A stretch of 9,733 bases of DNA. Source: Flavobacteriales bacterium (GTDB lineage Bacteria; Bacteroidota; Bacteroidia; Flavobacteriales_D; Sanyastnellaceae). How positions within the stretch are numbered: the first letter of the stretch is position 1; every line of letters starts with the position of its first letter. Under the pieces are notes generated by a model. That model did no database searches and had not been told where the DNA came from. It saw only the letters and a list, made by a program, of their open reading frames with translations. The stretch is taken from contig JANRAA010000037.1 in NCBI GenBank assembly GCA_030728235.1, positions 1-9,733 on the forward strand, read 5' to 3'. This document shows positions 1 to 7,170 of the stretch, piece by piece. Made by a program: the position numbers and the translations under genes.

Positions 1-2
1 TG

Positions 3-1496
3 GCAGACAATATTTACCTCACTTTTTTCTATCAAGGGGGCGGAAGAGGAAACGCACCAGATCCTCAAGATTCACTGATTCTGGAATTTTTTGCCCCAGC
101 CGGTGGCGACAATCCATGGATAGAGGTTTGGAGCATACCGGGCAGCGAGATGGTTACTTTTGAGAATGTGTTCATCCCAGTTGATAACCAGATTTTCTTC
201 CAAGATGGCTTTAAATTCCGCTTTCGTAACTACGCTACTTTGACTGGAAATCTCGATCATTGGCACATCGATTACGTCTTCATGGATGACAACATCAACC
301 CAGAAGATTTTAATTATTTCGAAGTCGCTTTTGTAGATTGTGAATACACGTTGCTGCGGAATTTTAGCGCAATGCCATGGACGCATTTCAAGGCCAATGC
401 GAGTTTGCTAATGGCTGATACGGTGAAGACCTTGCAGCAAAACTTGAGCTCAAGTCAGGCCGATAACGTAACATCCGGTTTCAAAGTCGAATACGAGGGT
501 ACGATTTGGAACAACCTGAACGATTTCTCACAAGTGGTGGTCCTACCCGAAGAAACATTCGTAACGCAGTATGCTGTGAACGATGCTCCGAATGATTTTG
601 TGTACGACACTACGGTGAACGACACTTGCGCCATCTTCAATGTGAGCTTTTACGAAGACAACATTGGTATTCTCTTTCAAGAGAAAATCGGCGTACCAAA
701 CAATGATAGCATCACTTTCCAACAGGTGTTTACGAATTATTATGCATACGATGACGGGACGGCTGAACGTGCGTATGCTTTGAATACTGCTGGTTCCCGC
801 ATGGCTGTCCAATTCCCAATTGAAATTGAAGATTCATTGCTTGGACTGTTCATCCATTTCACTCCTTTCCAAGACGATAATTCAGGCCAGTCGTTCATCT
901 TAAGAGCGTGGTCAAGCTCAGGTGGAGTGCCAGGGTCAGAGTTGGCTGAGAACTATGGCTTCAGTTCTCCAAACTATTATGACGACGGATACAATGTCTT
1001 CGCTTATTATCCTTACGATGCGCCCATTCATGTGAACCCAGGAAACATTTTTGTAGGGTTTGTCCAAGACAGCGATGCACAACTCAATGTTGGTCTCGAC
1101 AAGAACACCAACGCAAATGCAACGCGATTGTACTATCAGCTGGGCAACGGCGCAACCTGGACCCAATCATCGGTGCAAGGTTCACTCATGATTCGACCGG
1201 TTTTTAAATCGGGTAAAACGTTTGTTTGGAATGGAATTGAAGAGGATGTTGCTCCAGCTTTCACAGTTTATCCGAATCCGTCGAATGGATTGTTTACCTT
1301 TCAATTCGATTCGTCAGTTCGCGCTGAGCACATTGAGGTTTTCAATAGCAATGGCGCACTGATTTTTACTGATAAGACATCGATCATGCCGTATGTGCTT
1401 GATTTGGGATCGGAATCAAATGGACTGTATTTCATCATTATCAGAGATGCTACAGGTAACGTAATAGGGCGCGAGCGTCTTGTGAAATCTAATTAG
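3..1496 (+). CDS. T9SS type A sorting domain-containing secreted protein (5' end outside the window)
   Basis: The reading frame is open from base 3, the left edge, to a TAG at 1494-1496, so the true start and signal peptide lie outside; 497 residues are visible. The first in-frame ATG (150) is internal, because the residues before it continue the same fold (DNIYLTFFYQGGG, then DSLILEFFAP). In-window residues 1-100 look like the beta-sandwich found at the N-terminal side of many large Bacteroidota secreted proteins, ending in HWHIDYVFMDD. A second beta-rich region around residues 240-410 begins YAYDDGTAERAYAL. The last 80 residues (417-497) form a type A T9SS C-terminal domain, with the hallmark FTVYPNPSNGLF, a central beta-strand LIFTDK and the end GLYFIIIRDATGNVI. 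Established knowledge: this domain directs export across the outer membrane by the T9SS and is then removed or used for surface attachment. The function of the mature part is not recognisable. The pseudouridine synthase gene follows after 2 bases. Confidence 0.9.
   Translation, partial: ADNIYLTFFYQGGGRGNAPDPQDSLILEFFAPAGGDNPWIEVWSIPGSEMVTFENVFIPVDNQIFFQDGFKFRFRNYATLTGNLDHWHIDYVFMDDNINPEDFNYFEVAFVDCEYTLLRNFSAMPWTHFKANASLLMADTVKTLQQNLSSSQADNVTSGFKVEYEGTIWNNLNDFSQVVVLPEETFVTQYAVNDAPNDFVYDTTVNDTCAIFNVSFYEDNIGILFQEKIGVPNNDSITFQQVFTNYYAYDDGTAERAYALNTAGSRMAVQFPIEIEDSLLGLFIHFTPFQDDNSGQSFILRAWSSSGGVPGSELAENYGFSSPNYYDDGYNVFAYYPYDAPIHVNPGNIFVGFVQDSDAQLNVGLDKNTNANATRLYYQLGNGATWTQSSVQGSLMIRPVFKSGKTFVWNGIEEDVAPAFTVYPNPSNGLFTFQFDSSVRAEHIEVFNSNGALIFTDKTSIMPYVLDLGSESNGLYFIIIRDATGNVIGRERLVKSN
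1251..1493 (+). other. Type A T9SS C-terminal sorting domain (sub-feature of the secreted protein)
   Basis: These codons specify the C-terminal 81 residues of the secreted protein. The segment starts APAFTVYPNPSNG, the standard opening of the Por_Secre_tail / type A sorting domain. It continues as alternating beta-strands and ends GRERLVKSN, with a basic residue near the terminus as is usual for this domain. It is the recognition signal for the T9SS, whose motor genes lie further right in this window. Confidence 0.9.
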
Positions 1497-1498
1497 TA

Positions 1499-2536
1499 TT
1501 GACTGAAAATTTTGAAGACGAGTTCGAAGAAAGCGATGACTTATTCGAACACTATAAGATAGAGGTTGGCCTTGGCCAGGGTGCTGAACGCATCGATAAA
1601 TTCCTTATCGACCGTCTCGCGAATACTTCTCGAAATCGACTACAAGCAGCGGCGAAATCTGGTTTCATTAAAGCGAATGGGATTGTTGTAAAACAAAACT
1701 ATCGCGTTAAACCAGGTGATGTAATAACCATGGAATTGCCCCATCCTGTGAGGGAAATGGAGCTTCTTCCTGAAGACATCCCTTTGAACATTGTTTATGA
1801 GGATGATGAGGTGGTGATCATCAACAAACAATCTGGTTTGGTGGTGCATCCTGGAAGCGGAAACTATACGGGCACTTTGGTGAACGGACTGCTTTACCAC
1901 TTTGAGAATCTACCCAATGTTTCGAACTCAGAATACATGCGTCCGGGATTGGTGCACCGCATCGATAAGAAAACAACAGGGTTGATGGTTATCGCTAAAA
2001 CCGATGAAGGCCTTTCGAATCTAAGCAACCAGTTTTTCGAACACACCGTTGAACGCCGATACATGGCTTTGGTTTGGGGTGATGTGGAAGCTGATGGAAC
2101 TGTGATTGGCAGCATCGGTCGTTCGGCGAAGCACCGAAAGTTGATGGATGTTTATACGACAGGTACCTACGGCAAACACGCCGTCACCCACTACAAAGTC
2201 ATTGAACGTTTCGGTTATGTGACATTGATCGAATGCAAGCTGGAAACCGGCCGCACACATCAGATTCGGGTGCACATGAAGCACATCGGTCACACGCTGT
2301 TTTGCGATGAAGATTACGGTGGCGACAAAATCATGAAGGGGCCATCATTTTCGAAGTATCAGCAGTTTGTAAAGAACTGTTTTGATATGCTTCAACGACA
2401 AGCTTTGCACGCCCGCTCATTGGGATTCAAACATCCAAAAACGGGTGAATGGATGCATTTTGAATCGGAGCTTCCTGAAGACATGAAAAACGTGCTCGAA
2501 AAGTGGAGAGGCTTCGCAGCAACGGCCCGACAATAA
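1499..2536 (+). CDS. RluA/RluD-family 23S rRNA pseudouridine synthase
   Basis: A cytoplasmic enzyme of 345 residues that isomerises specific uridines to pseudouridine, most likely in 23S rRNA (RluD-like; exact target sites are not decidable here). Residues 1-28 are an acidic tail. Residues about 29-80 are an S4 RNA-binding domain (ERIDKFLIDRL, then SGFIKANG and VKPGD). The catalytic domain holds HRIDKKTTGLMV at 153-164 with the catalytic aspartate at D156, and GRTHQIRVHM as the conserved downstream motif. RluA-family members usually have HRLDxxTSGL, so the I and T substitutions are conservative. The start is TTG: an in-frame TAA at 1490-1492 excludes anything earlier, and the first in-frame ATG (codon 78) would delete the S4 domain. 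It begins 2 bases after the upstream stop, so the two genes are probably co-transcribed. Its stop abuts the stop of the convergent ABC-F gene. Confidence 0.93.
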   Translation: MTENFEDEFEESDDLFEHYKIEVGLGQGAERIDKFLIDRLANTSRNRLQAAAKSGFIKANGIVVKQNYRVKPGDVITMELPHPVREMELLPEDIPLNIVYEDDEVVIINKQSGLVVHPGSGNYTGTLVNGLLYHFENLPNVSNSEYMRPGLVHRIDKKTTGLMVIAKTDEGLSNLSNQFFEHTVERRYMALVWGDVEADGTVIGSIGRSAKHRKLMDVYTTGTYGKHAVTHYKVIERFGYVTLIECKLETGRTHQIRVHMKHIGHTLFCDEDYGGDKIMKGPSFSKYQQFVKNCFDMLQRQALHARSLGFKHPKTGEWMHFESELPEDMKNVLEKWRGFAATARQ

Positions 2537-4483
2537 CTACTCAGCTTCTAAACGCGAAGCGATTTCTTCAGCTTCTTCCCAAGAGGTAACCGCGTCGGCA
2601 AGTTTTACTTTCAATGCGTTGTATTCCCCGAGCACCTTTTCCGATAATGCGGCATCGGTGAAATCGATCTCAAGCATTTGTTGGTCGTATTTTGCGATTT
2701 CAGCTTCGATTTCTTCTATCAGGGTTTCAAGTTTGGTAACCCGATTTCTGGCTATGCGACGTTCACGCTCTTGTTCTTTTTTCTCAGCATGTGAAAGCTG
2801 CGCTTTCTTTGGCTCTTCAACGACAGCTTCTGGTTGACGTTTGTGCTGTTTGTCAGCTTCGTAGGCTGCGATAGATTGCGCCTTGCGCTGATTCAAGAAG
2901 TGGCGAATATCTCCAATGTACTGCTTCAATCCGGTTGGAGTAACTTCATAAACCATCTCTGTGAGTTCTGCTAGGAAGTCTCTGTCGTGAGATACAATCA
3001 ACATGGTACCGTCATAAGCCTGCAACGCGCTCTTTAAAACGTCTTTCGACCGCATGTCGAGGTGGTTGGTCGGCTCATCCAGAATAAGGAAGTTATAGGG
3101 CTGCAATAACAATTTACACAATGCAAGTCGGGCCTTCTCACCACCAGAAAGTACTTTCACTTTTTTATCGACGTCTTCACCCGAAAAAAGGAAAGCGCCA
3201 AGCAATGCGCGAAGGTTTTTACGGATGTCGCCTTGTGCTTCATCATCGAGTGTTTCGAAGACACTTTTATCTGGGTTCAATTCGTCTGCTTGGTTTTGGG
3301 CGTAGTAACCAATTTCGACATTGTGTCCGATTTGAAACATCCCTTCAAAGGTCTCTTTGCCAATAAGAATTCGAGAGAACGTACTTTTTCCCGCACCATT
3401 TTTTCCTACAAGGGCCACTTTTTCTTGTCTGCCGACGATGATGTCGATGTTCTCAAACACATCCAATTCACCAAAGCTCTTTTTCAATTGTTCAGCTGTG
3501 AAGACTACTTTTCCTGAGCGAGGGGCAGGGGGAAAGCGGAAGTTCAGACTGGCATTCTCAAATTCATCTGGTTCAAGGCGCTCGAGTTTATCGAGTTTTT
3601 TTATCAACGATTGTGCAAATGCTGCTTTGTTCTTCTTTGCTCTGAATTTATCAATCAGCTTTTGGGTGTCTTCGATATACTTCTGCTGATTTTTAAATGC
3701 TTGTTCTTGTCTTTCTATCTCTTCAGCTCTCCACGCGATATACTTCGAGTAGTTGCCTTTGAAGTCGTACACCCTGCTTGACGTAATTTCTACGGTGCGC
3801 TTTGTCAGGGCATCCAAGAATGCTTTATCGTGGGAAATCAGTATAATAGCACCTGCATAGGTTTTCAAAAACTCTTCCAACCACTCAATGGATTCGATGT
3901 CTAGGTGGTTGGTAGGCTCATCGAGTAAAAGTAAATCGGGATTGCGAAGAAGGAGTTTCGCTAGTTCTACACGCATCTTCCAACCTCCGCTGAACTCTCG
4001 TAGTTTGCGATCCATATCGGAAGCTAGAAAACCAAGTCCTTGCAGAATGCGCTGGGTGCGTTCCTGCATATTGGCACCTCCAAGTAAATTCAATCTGTCG
4101 TTGGCTTCGCTCAATCGATCGATGGTGCGCTGGAAATCTTCACTTTCGTAGTCGGTACGCTCAGTGATTTCTTTGGTGTAGGCTTCTATCAGTCTTTCAA
4201 GGCGTTGTATCTCTTCGAAAGCAGCAGAAGCTTCTTCCATCACTGTTCGATCGTCGTTGTGATGCATTTCTTGCTCAAGAAAACCGATGGTGGTGTCGCG
4301 TGGCAATGATATGTTGCCTTCTGAAGCAGCTACTTTCCCTGCGATACAGCGAAGCAGTGTTGATTTGCCAGCACCATTTTTACCTGTCAACCCGAGGCAC
4401 TCTCTTTCGCCAACGAAAAGATTTACACCATTAAAAAGTGTGCGCTGGCCGAAATGAAGGGTGAGGTTGTTGATTGATAACAT
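2537..4483 (-). CDS. ABC-F family ATPase (ribosome-associated translation factor type)
   Basis: A soluble protein of 648 residues with two ATP-binding cassettes and no membrane segment, the defining layout of ABC-F proteins. Cassette 1 has Walker A GKNGAGKST (34-42), signature FSGGWKMR (164-171) and Walker B LLLLDEPTNHLD (184-195). Cassette 2 has Walker A GKNGAGKST (360-368), signature LSGGEKAR (445-452) and Walker B FLILDEPTNHLD (465-476). Both catalytic glutamates (E189 and E470) are present, so both sites look active. Between the cassettes lies the charged linker at about 250-320 (FRAKKNKAAFAQSLIKKL), the element that in characterised ABC-F factors reaches towards the P-site tRNA. A lysine/glutamate-rich coiled coil at about 560-640 ends the protein, as in Uup- and YheS-type members. 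Known ABC-F proteins act on stalled ribosomes or confer antibiotic protection; housekeeping translation is the more likely role given the chromosomal context, and no resistance subtype is evident. A promoter element lies just upstream. Confidence 0.93.
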   Translation of the reverse strand: MLSINNLTLHFGQRTLFNGVNLFVGERECLGLTGKNGAGKSTLLRCIAGKVAASEGNISLPRDTTIGFLEQEMHHNDDRTVMEEASAAFEEIQRLERLIEAYTKEITERTDYESEDFQRTIDRLSEANDRLNLLGGANMQERTQRILQGLGFLASDMDRKLREFSGGWKMRVELAKLLLRNPDLLLLDEPTNHLDIESIEWLEEFLKTYAGAIILISHDKAFLDALTKRTVEITSSRVYDFKGNYSKYIAWRAEEIERQEQAFKNQQKYIEDTQKLIDKFRAKKNKAAFAQSLIKKLDKLERLEPDEFENASLNFRFPPAPRSGKVVFTAEQLKKSFGELDVFENIDIIVGRQEKVALVGKNGAGKSTFSRILIGKETFEGMFQIGHNVEIGYYAQNQADELNPDKSVFETLDDEAQGDIRKNLRALLGAFLFSGEDVDKKVKVLSGGEKARLALCKLLLQPYNFLILDEPTNHLDMRSKDVLKSALQAYDGTMLIVSHDRDFLAELTEMVYEVTPTGLKQYIGDIRHFLNQRKAQSIAAYEADKQHKRQPEAVVEEPKKAQLSHAEKKEQERERRIARNRVTKLETLIEEIEAEIAKYDQQMLEIDFTDAALSEKVLGEYNALKVKLADAVTSWEEAEEIASRLEAE

Positions 4484-4508
4484 AGTATGATGCGCGAATT
4501 TAAGACTG

Positions 4509-4516
4509 CAAAAGTA
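4509..4516 (-). promoter_or_regulatory. Candidate Bacteroidota -7 element for the ABC-F gene
   Basis: On the minus strand this reads TACTTTTG, an exact match to the TAnnTTTG -7 consensus of Bacteroidota housekeeping promoters. It lies 25 bases before the ABC-F start codon, which leaves a 5' leader of roughly 15-20 bases. No TTTG -33 element is visible at the expected spacing; that stretch is occupied by the stem of the upstream terminator. The position makes sense because the ABC-F gene needs its own promoter after the gld operon terminator, but one 8-base match is modest evidence. Confidence 0.45.
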
Positions 4517-4525
4517 GTAAAGAAG

Positions 4526-4555
4526 AAGCCCGCACTCCTATTGAAGTGCGGGCTT
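4526..4555 (-). terminator. Rho-independent-type terminator of the gld operon
   Basis: A perfect 11-bp inverted repeat (AAGCCCGCACT and AGTGCGGGCTT) encloses an 8-base loop. On the minus strand it follows the gldN stop by 33 bases and runs into the pyrimidine-rich CTTCTTCTTT, preceded by an A-run. On the plus strand the stem is followed by TTTTAATATTTAT, so it could work in both directions, but no plus-strand gene ends here. It is the only strong hairpin I see among the intergenic gaps of this window and fits the end of the gldKLMN transcript. Confidence 0.8.
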
Positions 4556-4588
4556 TTAATATTTATCGGCGAATCGCCAAGAATTATC

Positions 4589-5437
4589 TTAATAGTGCCA
4601 CAAATCGTGCTCCATTTCGAACAACTCTGTTTTGATTCTTTCAGACTCAAGAAGTGCATCGATGTTACGCGCATAACTAGAGATTGAACGGTCGAACACG
4701 TTCGATTCTTTAACGACATAGCTCGTAAACATGCGCTTTTGGAAAATGTCTTCAAAAGTACGACGCTGTGAATCGTTCAGAAGGTTGAAAACCTCATGGT
4801 GTGCGAATACATAACGACACTCTGGGAAGTACAACCAAAACAATGGCTTGTAACCACGCTTGTTACCTTGATCATCGAAATCTTCTTTCATCGGACAAAT
4901 ACCGATGATGCGAACATAACGCTCAGATCTTTGCTTGTCGAAAATCCAATCTTCTTTGATTTCATACTGCGTAATATCGGCAGATTTAATCTCAGCAGTT
5001 ACTTGCACAGGAACACGTTCACCTGTGTCAGGATCTTCAGTGTACTGAGTGATCACTGGGCGGATAAGCGAGTCAAGTTGAGACGCTTCCATAGGCCAGT
5101 GAAACTCATCATCATCAGATGTTGGGCCAAGGCTGTATGCAGTTAAAGAACCTTCAGTCAAAAGGGCGTATTTGATCACATCAAACAAACTCTTACGATC
5201 TTCAATTTCTTCAATTGGGTAATACAGCGATTGGTTCATCTTCTCGCGCATGTCGATGCGTTGCCAAACACGATTCGCATACATCACATCCGCTTCACGC
5301 AGGTATGGGTATGGAATTACACGCTTGGTAGCATTGTGTTCTTTGACGTAGGCACCGTCGAGAACGTTCTGCACTTGTGCATCGACTTTAACAGCGATGA
5401 ACAGTAGAGCAGCAAGGATGGGCAATAGCTTATTCAT
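4589..5437 (-). CDS. gldN: GldN / PorN, T9SS periplasmic ring component
   Basis: A protein of 282 residues with an N-terminal signal peptide (hydrophobic LLPILAALLFIAVKV, likely cleavage after VDA at residue 20). There is no lipobox cysteine, as expected for GldN, which is periplasmic. The mature part carries family features: RVIPYPYLREADVMYANRVW shortly after the signal, YYPIEE, then IKEDWIFDKQRSERYVRIIGICP and PLFWLYFPECRYVFAHHEVFN. Established knowledge: GldN/PorN associates with the lipoprotein GldK/PorK in a large periplasmic ring under the outer membrane and is contacted by the GldM shaft; it is needed for T9SS secretion and gliding. It starts 18 bases after the gldM stop and is the last gene before the terminator, so it is very likely translated from the gld operon message. 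The leader has no clear Shine-Dalgarno sequence. The length is close to the family norm. Confidence 0.95.
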   Translation of the reverse strand: MNKLLPILAALLFIAVKVDAQVQNVLDGAYVKEHNATKRVIPYPYLREADVMYANRVWQRIDMREKMNQSLYYPIEEIEDRKSLFDVIKYALLTEGSLTAYSLGPTSDDDEFHWPMEASQLDSLIRPVITQYTEDPDTGERVPVQVTAEIKSADITQYEIKEDWIFDKQRSERYVRIIGICPMKEDFDDQGNKRGYKPLFWLYFPECRYVFAHHEVFNLLNDSQRRTFEDIFQKRMFTSYVVKESNVFDRSISSYARNIDALLESERIKTELFEMEHDLWHY

Positions 5438-5455
5438 ATCTTGCTGAATTGAGTA

Positions 5456-7135
5456 TTAAACAACTTTAAGCGTGATGTTACTTACTTGACGGGTTGTACC
5501 ATCAGGCATTTTCACCACGATTTTTTCGATGTAAACTTTCTGACCTTTACCAACTTTAGCCATGTTTGGCTTCATGTCGTCGGTCACACGGTTTGAATTT
5601 GAAGTTTTCTCAATTACTTGACCGTCGCGAATGAAGACCATGTTAAATGATTCTACTTTCACGCTTACTTCAAAGTCAAAGTTTTCCATTTCTGCGCGGA
5701 CACCACTAGCGATTGTGAAATCTGCTTGAGGCACTGTGCTATCAGATGGCTTCTTCCCAGCGAAAACTGGAACTGGATCAGGAATACGCTTCACACGGAA
5801 GGTTTTATCTCCCATTTTCTTCGTAGATCCATCAGCCATTGTAGCCATAACAGAAATTACTGCTTCGTTTCCAGAACCTGGCTTAACAATCCATTCATTG
5901 CCTTCCTTCGTCAAAGTATGACCTCCCGAGATTGAAGGCTTCAACTTATCAGCAGGAACACCTGGCACTGAAATCTCAACTGGGTTAGGAAGACCACGGT
6001 AGAACACGTTCATCTTTGAAGGAGAAACCACCAAAGCGGGTTCAGCTACAGTGAACATAGGCGTCGTGAAGTACTTCTGTTCCATTTGACCATCTGGACC
6101 TTCGTACTCAATGATTCCATTCCAGGCGAAATCACCAAGTCCTGTAGAACCGGTTGGGATGCGAAGTTTACCAAATCCTTTTTCATTCAGTTTTAGCTGA
6201 ACAGAGCTTTCTGCTTTTTCATAACGTGAAGAATCACCAGGTTTGATCGAGCTCGCATTGCGATAGATTTTTGGCTGGTTGTTTTTGTCATACGCACCAA
6301 GGAACACCTCAGCGCGGAAAGTATCTCCACGAAGGATGTAGCTTGATTCAGGAATCACCATAGCTTCCAGGTTGGTGAATTTGTACGACTTCGCTTCGAA
6401 GTTGCCCATGATGTCAGTCATCAATTCGCCTTCTACACGCTTCACGTTTGCTTCAATCGTTGACACTTCAGTTACCATCGCTGCCAAAGGAACGTGAAAG
6501 AACTTTTGTGTATGCCACAGTTGTTCTTTACCGTCAGCATCTTCAGAGCTAGGGAACGAAAACGTTGAAGCAATAGATTCTTTCAAACGTTCATTGTACG
6601 CGATGCCTTGACAAAAATTGCTGTAATCAGTCATTTTTTCCATCAGCTCGCTAACGGTCCATTCACCAGTTTTTGGCTGACCAGGTTCACCACCGTATAC
6701 CAACGCCGTGTTTTCCTGGTTCTCATCTTTCTTGGTGATGATCGCGTTACCATCCCGCTTGAAGTCCATAGGAAGTGCGTTTCCATTCTCATCCAAGAAA
6801 GTAGTGTAGTCTCCACTTTTTTCAGAAGCCGACATAATGCGAGCTTTGAATTCGTTGAGGTACTTCTTCATCTCAGCAGCTTTCGCTTTGAGTTGGTTAG
6901 ACTTCTGATAGAACTCTTCGTATTTCTCAGGCTTTGAACTGTACAACGCCGCCATTTCGGTGTGTTGTTCATTCGCCTTCTTTTCGAACGTCGATGCGTT
7001 CGCCATGATTGAGTTGTCGATAGAGACAAAAGCGTCGAGGACTTCCTTAGCAACGTTCATCGCCAAAAGGGCGGTGAGTACCAAGTACATCATCCCAATC
7101 ATCTTTTGCCTCGGGGTTTCTTTACCACCTGCCAT
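5456..7135 (-). CDS. gldM: GldM / PorM, T9SS and gliding motor shaft protein
   Basis: A protein of 559 residues anchored in the inner membrane by one N-terminal helix (about residues 12-32, MIGMMYLVLTALLAMNVAKE), with the rest in the periplasm. The opening MAGGKETPRQK is diagnostic of GldM, and R9 just before the helix matches the conserved arginine of the family. Residues about 35-230 are the helical first periplasmic domain (FEKKANEQHTEM, then KAKAAEMKKYLNEFKARI). The remainder is beta-rich and corresponds to domains D2-D4, with VSPSKMNVFYRGLPNPVEIS marking a domain start and VKMPDGTTRQVSN near the end. Established knowledge: a GldM dimer threads the GldL pentamer and spans the periplasm to GldK/GldN, transmitting proton-motive-force-driven motion. 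It is somewhat longer than the roughly 515 residues of the F. johnsoniae and P. gingivalis proteins. It follows gldL by 35 bases that contain an inverted repeat ending at the start codon. Confidence 0.96.
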   Translation of the reverse strand: MAGGKETPRQKMIGMMYLVLTALLAMNVAKEVLDAFVSIDNSIMANASTFEKKANEQHTEMAALYSSKPEKYEEFYQKSNQLKAKAAEMKKYLNEFKARIMSASEKSGDYTTFLDENGNALPMDFKRDGNAIITKKDENQENTALVYGGEPGQPKTGEWTVSELMEKMTDYSNFCQGIAYNERLKESIASTFSFPSSEDADGKEQLWHTQKFFHVPLAAMVTEVSTIEANVKRVEGELMTDIMGNFEAKSYKFTNLEAMVIPESSYILRGDTFRAEVFLGAYDKNNQPKIYRNASSIKPGDSSRYEKAESSVQLKLNEKGFGKLRIPTGSTGLGDFAWNGIIEYEGPDGQMEQKYFTTPMFTVAEPALVVSPSKMNVFYRGLPNPVEISVPGVPADKLKPSISGGHTLTKEGNEWIVKPGSGNEAVISVMATMADGSTKKMGDKTFRVKRIPDPVPVFAGKKPSDSTVPQADFTIASGVRAEMENFDFEVSVKVESFNMVFIRDGQVIEKTSNSNRVTDDMKPNMAKVGKGQKVYIEKIVVKMPDGTTRQVSNITLKVV

Positions 7136-7165
7136 TACATTGTAGATTTAGGGTTAAACAATGTA
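7136..7165 (-). repeat. 8-bp inverted repeat in the gldL-gldM gap, abutting the gldM start
   Basis: On the minus strand the arms read TACATTGT and ACAATGTA, separated by 14 bases. The second arm ends at the base directly before the gldM ATG. The same arm contains an out-of-frame ATG followed at once by TAA (ATGTAATG, 7133-7140), a start-stop pair overlapping the real start. In RNA this could form a hairpin over the ribosome-loading region. The stem is AU-rich and therefore weak, and no U-tract follows, so it is not a typical terminator. A regulatory role is inference. Confidence 0.4.
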
Positions 7166-7170
7166 TGACC

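Noticed and set aside
543..812. Minus-strand open frame opposite the T9SS cargo gene.
   Set aside because: There is no recognisable protein pattern or leader, and the opposite strand is clearly coding.
150..1496. The ATG at 150 as the start of the secreted protein.
   Set aside because: The frame is open from base 3 with residues that belong to the same beta-sandwich, and no signal peptide follows the ATG.
3357..3689. Plus-strand open frame of 110 codons opposite the ABC-F gene.
   Set aside because: It lies wholly opposite a conserved gene, and its serine/phenylalanine-rich composition is what a reverse-strand shadow of a lysine/glutamate-rich protein gives.
2537..4483. Antibiotic-resistance ABC-F gene.
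   Set aside because: Family membership alone does not indicate resistance; no resistance-subtype feature or mobile context is visible.
4568..4578. Small hairpin GGCGAATCGCC just after the gldN stop.
   Set aside because: The stem is only 4 bp and no T-tract follows; the strong terminator at 4526-4555 explains the end of the operon.
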